A DNA stretch of 48,030 nt, from NCBI GenBank assembly GCA_013997645.1, contig PNKB01000016.1, forward strand, positions 1 through 48,030. Direction: 5' to 3'. Under the pieces are notes generated by a model. The model had not been told where the DNA came from. It worked only from the letters and a program-made list of their open reading frames with translations, and did not search any database. Made by a program: the position numbers and the translations under genes. This DNA is from Cyanobacteria bacterium PR.3.49 (lineage in GTDB: Bacteria > Cyanobacteriota > Vampirovibrionia > Obscuribacterales > Obscuribacteraceae). Below are positions 42,197-48,030 of the stretch, piece by piece. Position 1 is the stretch's first letter, and every line of letters starts with the position of its first letter.

Positions 42197-43705
42197 TCAG
42201 CGCTTTGTCTGCGCGCCTTCACCATCGGCCGTCACCTGTTCTACGTCAAAACCTTTCTTCTTCAGAAGGTTGACCAAGCCCGTCTCGCCTACCATATGCG
42301 CAGATCCGACGGCGACGAACAAGGGACTGCCTTTCGTCTTGAGAAACGGCTCGATTTTTGCAGCCATACCGACATTGCGATTATCCAGAAGCGCTTTAGT
42401 GAAAGGAATGAGCTCAGGGTTGTCAGCTGAAACGTGTATGGCTGTGCGTTCCATCTTCTGGAGATCACCGGATTTCCATGCATCAAAAATACCGGCCATC
42501 ATCGTGTCGGTATCTTTTATCTCCAGAAGGCTGACCTGTAATAACTTGTCTTGAACATCGTCGGCAAGCTTGGAGTCGAGACCAAGTTGGAATTCGACAG
42601 TCTCGAATTCATCGACCGGCTTTTTGCGCGCTGCCGCCTTAGCCAGAAAGTGAAGATCGATGCCGAGCACCTTTCTCAGTTTGGATAAGTCGCCTCGTCT
42701 GGGAACCGATGCTCCGATCAATTCGCGCACGTACCAGGGCTTGTATTGGTCATACATTTCCCAGGACTCTCCGGCCCAGTTCAAATATGCATCGAACACC
42801 CTTCTTGTGCCGGGCGACAAATGCTTGCTCAGTTTGTCCGGCGGTGTGTATTTTCCCGACGTCGCAACTAGCGCTTCGATTTTGGCGGGATCGACTTTCC
42901 TTTTGCTGATGTCTACTTCGACAACCAGACACTTGCTTTCATCAAATGCACGCTCAATTTCTTTGGGTAATGGGTAAAGCGAAGGCGGTGCAGTGTGTAT
43001 GGTGCCGAGAAGATACACGACATCCGCACCTCTTTTTGCTTTCCAGAAAAAGAGTTTGCGAGCTGCAGGGGCAGGCTTGAGAGGCGCAGCGACGGAGGCG
43101 GCAGAAACTGCAGTAGAAATGGTTTTGTTTGCATCAGCACCGACTAGATCTGGGGATGCCGGTTTGTCAATGGCAATCGGCTTGGGTGGCTGCGGCAGCA
43201 GTGAATCGAATTCTCGAACCAGCGTCTTGAATTTTTCGACAAACTCACCGGAAGCATCGGATGGATAAGAAATTCTGACACTCAGATGGCAATCATGATT
43301 GGCGGAATAAGGCGCCATTAGCACTGTCTGATAGTTGTAGTCTTGCAATTCTCTGGGCATGGGCTGCGACGATTGGTAGCGCCCGGCTTTCGTCTCAACT
43401 TCGCCATAGATGCCGCCCATTTTCGGGCCCATCTCGGGTCTGTTGGTAATCATCGAATTATGCTCTGCTGCTTTATATTCGAAGTGAAGTTTGCCGCCCG
43501 ATTCCGAAACCTTTGCGTTGGGATAATAGGTTTTGACAAGTCTTGTGACTTCCTCGTAAACAGGTTTTGTCAGGGAAAAGCTGAGCGACCGAGCGTCACC
43601 ATTCTTCATTTCGCCATTATTTGCTCCGGCCGCAAACGCCGAGTCAGTAAGCGCACAGCTGAATGACAGAAAAATGCACAGCGCCAGCCAAGCACACAAT
43701 TTCAT
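42197..43705 (-). CDS. Secreted TraB/GumN family protein with novel N-terminal domain
   Basis: A 502-residue protein. A signal peptide (residues 1-26) is followed by an unrecognised domain at about 48-167, aligned without gaps to residues 58-177 of the next gene. A Pro/Ala/Ser linker leads to a TraB/GumN domain from about 217: VVYLLGTIHTAPPSLYPLPK at its start and FVAVGSAHMVGETGLVNLLK near its end, both family signatures thought to form a metal-dependent peptidase-like active site. GAGGGAG lies before ATG 43705. TraB-type members have been linked to pheromone degradation and stress. The N-terminal addition is not something I know from the family. Confidence 0.88.
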   Translation of the reverse strand: MKLCAWLALCIFLSFSCALTDSAFAAGANNGEMKNGDARSLSFSLTKPVYEEVTRLVKTYYPNAKVSESGGKLHFEYKAAEHNSMITNRPEMGPKMGGIYGEVETKAGRYQSSQPMPRELQDYNYQTVLMAPYSANHDCHLSVRISYPSDASGEFVEKFKTLVREFDSLLPQPPKPIAIDKPASPDLVGADANKTISTAVSAASVAAPLKPAPAARKLFFWKAKRGADVVYLLGTIHTAPPSLYPLPKEIERAFDESKCLVVEVDISKRKVDPAKIEALVATSGKYTPPDKLSKHLSPGTRRVFDAYLNWAGESWEMYDQYKPWYVRELIGASVPRRGDLSKLRKVLGIDLHFLAKAAARKKPVDEFETVEFQLGLDSKLADDVQDKLLQVSLLEIKDTDTMMAGIFDAWKSGDLQKMERTAIHVSADNPELIPFTKALLDNRNVGMAAKIEPFLKTKGSPLFVAVGSAHMVGETGLVNLLKKKGFDVEQVTADGEGAQTKR

Positions 43706-43773
43706 TCAGACTCCCTCTGTACTGAGAATGCAATACTTTATGCCACCGGCAAATCTAAGTTAATACAGTTGAT

Positions 43774-46023
43774 TTAAAATACAGCGTCGGCAGTAAAGTC
43801 GATGTAAATGTCATCACCTTTTGATCTCATCGCTACTTTGGTCAACTTGAAGTTTTTCCAGCGTGAGTCACCGGCTTCAAACAAGTCGATTTCACCTTTA
43901 TGTGAAAGTGGCACTGTAACTTTTTGCAGGCGCTTCATGATAATGCGACGCTCGGCAATTCTCAACAATCCGCTCGTCACTTTACTCCAATCGAGTTGCA
44001 TATTTGCCGGCAGTGGCAGGTCCATGGACAAGTCATACTTGACACGGCTTCTCAATGAATCGGTGTCCCCAACGAATGCATACTTCACCAGTCCGTTTCC
44101 GGTAAGCTCCGCTTCCAACTTCCACGGACACACTTTCCATTCGTGGGTTTTCAGCAAAATAGCCCCTTTTTCGACTGTGCCTTCGACAATTGCATCTCCA
44201 GTAGCAGTGAAGGACAATGCACCAGAGCCGCGAGCTTTCATATCAGAAATTACCAGATTATCAATCTTGACCGACTTAGCCTTAGCATTACGATATCGCC
44301 ACCTCTTATCCTGGCTTATCGTTTTATCAAGGTCGAGATTGAGGTGGTCGGGTATGCGCTTGGAAATAGCCTCGGCGAGCGACTTTTCAGGAAGAACTAA
44401 ATTGCAGGACTTGAGGTGCAAAACGGCCTTGTTGTTTACCATCGAAAGATCAATGCCTCGAACTTTCACATCCACTTCATCTGCACCAAGCAGCTTAGAG
44501 TGCTGAATTGTAAAATCGACATTGCTGTTGATCTGGATTTCTCGGTCGACGTCGAAAAACACTTTTCCGTTTAAATCACTTAAATGAATGACGCTTTTCG
44601 GTGTTTTCAATTCGCCTTCGCCGAATTCCACCTCGAGCGGAAGTTTCAATTTTGTGGGATGCGAACTGTCGGTTTTTTCAAGCAACATGCTGCTAGGCAA
44701 AGTCAATGTCGAGCCGCCCGCAGTAGTTAGGGAAAACTTACTTGTATTGCCCTGCCAATCGAGCTGTTTCAATTTCGACGTGCCTTTTTCCAGAACGAAA
44801 GCAAGTGCACCGAATTTATCGTAGGAAACTTTGCCAATTTTCGTATTGCCCAGATAAAGCTTTAGCCGCGTCGATTTCTTGGCAATCTCAATTGTTCCTG
44901 ATTCTGCAACAGCATCGCCTTCAGTGGAAAAGTGAGTGGAGGAATCGCTGCCCGGAGTCAAATCAACTTGCAAGTTAGCCGGCACGGTATCAGGAAAATA
45001 AGCATCGGTTCTATGAATGTCTGTCTTCAAAATCAGGTTTGTGCCCTTCATATCCATAGCTGACAGAAGGTGCATGCTGTCATCTTCCTGTCCGCTTATA
45101 TGACGCAGGGAAAATTCCTTTAACTGCAACAAGCACTCGCGACTGCTGGCACTGCAGCGCTTGAATTTGCCGAACAGAAAGCGGCAATTTTTCAACAGCA
45201 CTTGCGGAGGCTGCTCTGAGTCGGGCAAAAGCGTCATTGTCAGCTGATTCCCGCGCTTGACCGCCTTTCCTTCTACATGTGCATTGCCGCCATCAAATTC
45301 GGTATCAACTCTAACACCCTTCCATTTGCAGTTCTTCTCAAAGTTGACGTCGACAAGGCACTTAGCCTGATAATTCAACTGACTGTCAATCAAAACATCG
45401 ATCAGCGATATGGTCGAATTTGGCCCGACAACGACTGACTTTGGACCAATCTTCAAAGTGGATGATGGCCGTAATTCAAGCACGGCCTTTTGGATTTTCA
45501 TGCTGTGAATCATCTGGTGTGTGTCACCACTAATGACACCAACCTGCAAGAGGTTGACAAAAAATGCTGCCAGCCCGCGGACCAGATCGACCTCACCACT
45601 GACGGTGCCTTTATACAGAGAAATCGTGAGCGGCACAGGGACGGCCATCACGCTGATAGGCCGATTTACCGAAAAGGTGCCGGTAGCATCATGCGTAGAA
45701 ATAACTTTCGGGTCGCTGACCGGCACTGAAAGTTTTAAATCAAAGTGAGTGTTGGGAGCGATGGAAACGGGGGTTTTGCCGATTACGTAAGTGCCGGGCG
45801 TAAATGTGCCGGAAGCCACCAGTTTGATATTGGCGGTAACATCGGTAAGTCTTTTTATACTCGGGTCAGTGATTTCGACGTCATAATCGGCTTTTATAAT
45901 TTCCCGTTGTGCGCCGAACATGCCGCAACCGCTCAAGGTGGCGCACATAAAAAACGCAGCGAAAAGCACTCTCAGTTTTGCGCCAAGAGTTTGATAACTT
46001 GCTGCGGCTCTTTCGTCAGGCAT
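43774..46023 (-). CDS. Large beta-rich lipoprotein, unrecognised
   Basis: About 749 residues, starting at ATG 46023 (GAG upstream); in-frame ATGs at 46062 and 46098 are alternatives. The signal contains VLFAAFFMCATLSGCGMFG, with lipobox L-S-G-C at residue 33, so it is lipid-anchored. The mature part is a long succession of beta-strand patterns with repeated L(x)L(x) alternation, for instance THFDLKLSVPVSDPKV, ADEVDVKVRGIDLSMVNN and LEAELTGNGLVKYAFVGDTD. The pattern recalls AsmA/TamB- or LPS-transport-like beta-groove proteins, but no motif proves this. It may bridge envelope layers or bind lipid. No operon partner. Confidence 0.7.
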   Translation of the reverse strand: MPDERAAASYQTLGAKLRVLFAAFFMCATLSGCGMFGAQREIIKADYDVEITDPSIKRLTDVTANIKLVASGTFTPGTYVIGKTPVSIAPNTHFDLKLSVPVSDPKVISTHDATGTFSVNRPISVMAVPVPLTISLYKGTVSGEVDLVRGLAAFFVNLLQVGVISGDTHQMIHSMKIQKAVLELRPSSTLKIGPKSVVVGPNSTISLIDVLIDSQLNYQAKCLVDVNFEKNCKWKGVRVDTEFDGGNAHVEGKAVKRGNQLTMTLLPDSEQPPQVLLKNCRFLFGKFKRCSASSRECLLQLKEFSLRHISGQEDDSMHLLSAMDMKGTNLILKTDIHRTDAYFPDTVPANLQVDLTPGSDSSTHFSTEGDAVAESGTIEIAKKSTRLKLYLGNTKIGKVSYDKFGALAFVLEKGTSKLKQLDWQGNTSKFSLTTAGGSTLTLPSSMLLEKTDSSHPTKLKLPLEVEFGEGELKTPKSVIHLSDLNGKVFFDVDREIQINSNVDFTIQHSKLLGADEVDVKVRGIDLSMVNNKAVLHLKSCNLVLPEKSLAEAISKRIPDHLNLDLDKTISQDKRWRYRNAKAKSVKIDNLVISDMKARGSGALSFTATGDAIVEGTVEKGAILLKTHEWKVCPWKLEAELTGNGLVKYAFVGDTDSLRSRVKYDLSMDLPLPANMQLDWSKVTSGLLRIAERRIIMKRLQKVTVPLSHKGEIDLFEAGDSRWKNFKLTKVAMRSKGDDIYIDFTADAVF

Positions 46024-46171
46024 TAAACTCGGCAAAATCCAGCGCAATGCGTTCTCAGTCATATGTAATAGTCGCACGTGTCTGTGTGACTGTGTCATGG
46101 ACTAATAGTTTCCGCATGTCAAGGTTTTTAGCTTTCAACCCAACTGAAGGTTTGAAATTGATTATTCCCGT

Positions 46172-46753
46172 CTACCCGAAGTAAGACGGAGCGTTTCCAG
46201 CTTTCCACTTGATATTACAGCCGGCGCTGGGCTTTTGATCGGCGGATACAGGCTTGTCCTGCAACAGGCAGTCAATTGCCGCACGCAGGTCCTCACCGGT
46301 TACAGGAATGCTGTTGCCGGGCCTTGCTCCGTCCAGCTGCCCTCTGTAACTTAGCTTTCGCTTCTCGTCAAAAAGAAAGAAGTCGGGAGTGCACGCAGCT
46401 GTATAGTCTTTGGCCACTGCCTGTGACTCGTCATAGAGCAATGGGTAGCTCAAACCCAGCTCTTGCGCAAACTCTTTCAATTTCTCCGGAGCGTCGTCTT
46501 TGTAATTTTCTGCATCGTTGGAGGATATGGCGACAATGGCAATATCTTCCTTGGAATAATCATTTCCCAGTTTGGCCAGTTCTTCTTTGACATGAACGAC
46601 ATAGGGGCAATGGCGGCAGGCGAATATGATCAAGAGGGCTTTCTTGCCCGCAAAGGAAGCGAGGCTGTAAGTCTTTCCGTCCACCACGCTGGGCAAAGAA
46701 AAGTCGGGAGCCAGGGAACCAAGCGGGCGCATCGTCGAATTCACAAGTACCAT
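46172..46753 (-). CDS. Thioredoxin-fold protein with CxxC (AhpC/TSA-like)
   Basis: A 193-residue cytoplasmic thioredoxin-like protein. The N-terminal part reads LAPDFSLPSVVDGKTYSLAS as in peroxiredoxins, followed by the active-site C46-R-H-C49 in IFACRHCPYVVHVKEELA, and the companion motif AACTPDFFLFDEKRKLSYRG. Members of this family are usually called thioredoxin-family proteins and are thought to reduce disulfides or peroxides. A strong ribosome-binding site (GGAGG) precedes ATG 46753, and a 14-base palindrome sits immediately upstream, suggesting direct regulation. Confidence 0.92.
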   Translation of the reverse strand: MVLVNSTMRPLGSLAPDFSLPSVVDGKTYSLASFAGKKALLIIFACRHCPYVVHVKEELAKLGNDYSKEDIAIVAISSNDAENYKDDAPEKLKEFAQELGLSYPLLYDESQAVAKDYTAACTPDFFLFDEKRKLSYRGQLDGARPGNSIPVTGEDLRAAIDCLLQDKPVSADQKPSAGCNIKWKAGNAPSYFG

Positions 46754-46767
46754 GGCATTTCCTCCTG

Positions 46768-46781
46768 CTGTCTATAGACAG
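46768..46781. promoter_or_regulatory. 14-base palindrome before the thioredoxin-like gene
   Basis: CTGTCTATAGACAG is a perfect inverted repeat lying two bases upstream of the GGAGG ribosome-binding site of the thioredoxin-like gene. It could be a repressor site over the transcription start or an RNA hairpin affecting translation. Confidence 0.5.
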
Positions 46782-46808
46782 TCCGCAGCTCAAAGAGCTT
46801 AAAACCAA

Positions 46809-46832
46809 TCCTGGCGTCCATTTTCGCCAGGA
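46809..46832. repeat. Inverted repeat in the divergent region before 47000
   Basis: TCCTGGCG (46809-46816) pairs with CGCCAGGA (46825-46832) around an eight-base loop. It lies in the 246-base region between divergent genes, with no T-run, so it is more likely regulatory than a terminator. Confidence 0.4.
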
Positions 46833-46999
46833 GAAATTTACCACAAGAGGGCGTTCACAAGTCGGTAACAACTTCCGGCGCCGCCCCCTTTATAACTGGG
46901 TTGGAAAGAAACAGGACAGCCGTTGCGCCGGCATTTCGCCCGGACGACACTTTACTAAACAACGCAAACTGCACCCGAACAATAAAGGAGCTCACCCTC

Positions 47000-48030
47000 A
47001 TGGCACCTTTCCCCGGTTCCAATCATGACCCCATCGCCAATTTGGTCCAAAACATTCATTCCACTATTGGTCGCCACGATCCGGTGCGCGAGCTGACGAA
47101 TGGTTTCAACTTTCGCGATGAAGCCGACGGAATTTTCGGCGACGTTTTGGAAAGTACCTATGGTCGAGCAGGAAACCAGCGCGACAGCTGGAGACGCACT
47201 CCTGAAATTCAAGATGACTTCGGCATCGACTATAGTCACGATCGCTACATACATAACATGCGCCCGGAGTTCGATCGCACGTCCAGAGAATTGATGCGAA
47301 CACTGGACAAACATTCCGGCGGCATCAATATAGGGCGCCACAGCGATTCAATTACTCGTAGTGAATTGAAGAATTATCTGGTCAGAGTCGGTGACAATAT
47401 CGCACCGCAGGACAAAGCCGATCTGCTTTTGGTCATGCGCGACTTCGATCAAATCTCTCGCTCTAGCGGCAAGGATGGAGGCCGAGGAATTTCGTACTCG
47501 GACATGGCCTGGTACGTGGTCGACAATCGTCGCTCAGATCGTGCAGTGCTGTTTGACAGGCAAATGGACCTCATGCGCAATTACTATGACACCACAAGAC
47601 AAGGGCTGGATCAATGGAACCAAGCCGAAGATTTTACTGAAACCGGTGCTCGAGGCGGGACACAAGAAGTCGGCAAAATTGTCACTGAAAGGAATGGCCC
47701 CAACAATCACTATCGCGTTGAAGGCGCTGAACTGGCCCTCAGTCCGGAAGTGTTCAAACGTCACTATGGAATCACCGAGGATTTAGACTTCCTAAAGTTC
47801 ATGCCAGGCAAGGCTAATGACGGCAAAGTGCCAAGTTTCTGGGAATCGGAAGTTGCAGCGGGATTGGGCGGCCGAGATGCAAATGGTGGTTTGCGTTGGG
47901 ATAATCCCAATCATCATGAAGAGTTGCCCCTGGACTTTCAGCGCAACTTCGCTCAGTTGGCGAAATACTTCGACAGAGTTCCAATCGACAAGCAAGAAGA
48001 ATTCGTACTCAATTTTGCAAGAACGCAAGA
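47000..48030 (+). CDS. Leaderless polar protein with possible degenerate EF-hand pair (3' end outside window)
   Basis: The frame is open from ATG 47000 to the window end (343 complete residues), preceded by AAAGGAG nine bases upstream. It starts MAPFPGSNHDPIANLVQNIH and is rich in Asp, Arg, Asn and Gly. Two consecutive segments resemble degraded EF-hands: LDKHSGG followed by SITRSELKNYLVR, and MRDFDQIS followed by GRGISYSDMAWYVVDN; both loops have insertions, so calcium binding is doubtful. No signal peptide or membrane span is visible. Its composition is like the N-terminal part of the SLT protein at 35421. Function not recognised. Confidence 0.75.
   Translation, partial: MAPFPGSNHDPIANLVQNIHSTIGRHDPVRELTNGFNFRDEADGIFGDVLESTYGRAGNQRDSWRRTPEIQDDFGIDYSHDRYIHNMRPEFDRTSRELMRTLDKHSGGINIGRHSDSITRSELKNYLVRVGDNIAPQDKADLLLVMRDFDQISRSSGKDGGRGISYSDMAWYVVDNRRSDRAVLFDRQMDLMRNYYDTTRQGLDQWNQAEDFTETGARGGTQEVGKIVTERNGPNNHYRVEGAELALSPEVFKRHYGITEDLDFLKFMPGKANDGKVPSFWESEVAAGLGGRDANGGLRWDNPNHHEELPLDFQRNFAQLAKYFDRVPIDKQEEFVLNFARTQ

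Noticed and set aside
43808-44506. 232-residue plus-strand open frame
   Set aside because: Opposite the large lipoprotein gene; composition is serine-rich and without motifs, as expected for an antisense shadow.

Overview
The window is bacterial chromosomal DNA of moderate GC content with dense, mostly minus-strand genes. I see no rRNA, tRNA, CRISPR array, transposase or phage module. Gene content indicates a respiring, Gram-negative-type cell: Tat and Sec signal peptides, lipoboxes, several c-type cytochromes, a cbb3-class oxidase, TraB/GumN and pirin proteins, and ClpS/ClpA. The many secreted or leaderless LysM, SLT and NlpC-type wall proteins, together with aerobic respiration, fit what I know of non-photosynthetic cyanobacterial relatives (Vampirovibrionia/Melainabacteria, Obscuribacterales-like). 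This placement is inference from gene style, not a marker gene, and is only moderately confident.

Layout. 1-8400: truncated phosphoglucomutase gene, divergent from a cyclic-nucleotide-domain/thioredoxin-reductase fusion; then a small orphan protein, an OPT transporter, a LysM protein, a HAD-like protein lacking its nucleophile, a lysine-rich mini-protein and a CurA-type reductase. 8600-10300: a membrane protein with QLDAIPxPG repeats and a PNPOx-like stress protein. 10290-14470: a tight five-gene minus-strand operon (11-residue-repeat secreted protein, secreted vWA protein, YaiI/DUF188, two paralogous SMC-like ATPases). 14613-16311: secreted TPR protein and SnoaL-like protein.

16331-22970 is the most notable region. 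A six-gene minus-strand operon encodes an apparently exported persulfide dioxygenase-rhodanese, a Tat-exported SorA-like sulfite dehydrogenase, a lipoprotein cytochrome c (SorB-like), a membrane-anchored cytochrome c, a single 902-residue polypeptide joining CcoN, CcoO and two extra CcoP-like cytochrome c domains, and a 52-residue single-span protein overlapping its end. Read together, persulfide sulfur would be oxidised to sulfite and then sulfate, with the sulfite electrons passed through cytochromes c to O2: a complete respiratory chain in one transcript.

23030-30840: serine hydrolase, NlpC/P60-like protein, alpha/beta hydrolase, secreted orphans, a LysM protein and a marR-pirin pair behind two palindromic operators. 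31021-35052: clpS-clpA-amidohydrolase operon. 35421-48030: leaderless SLT transglycosylase, secreted orphan, divergent esterase and ATP-grasp genes, two neighbouring proteins sharing an unrecognised N-terminal domain in a gapless alignment, a large lipoprotein, a thioredoxin-like protein, and a leaderless protein cut by the window end.
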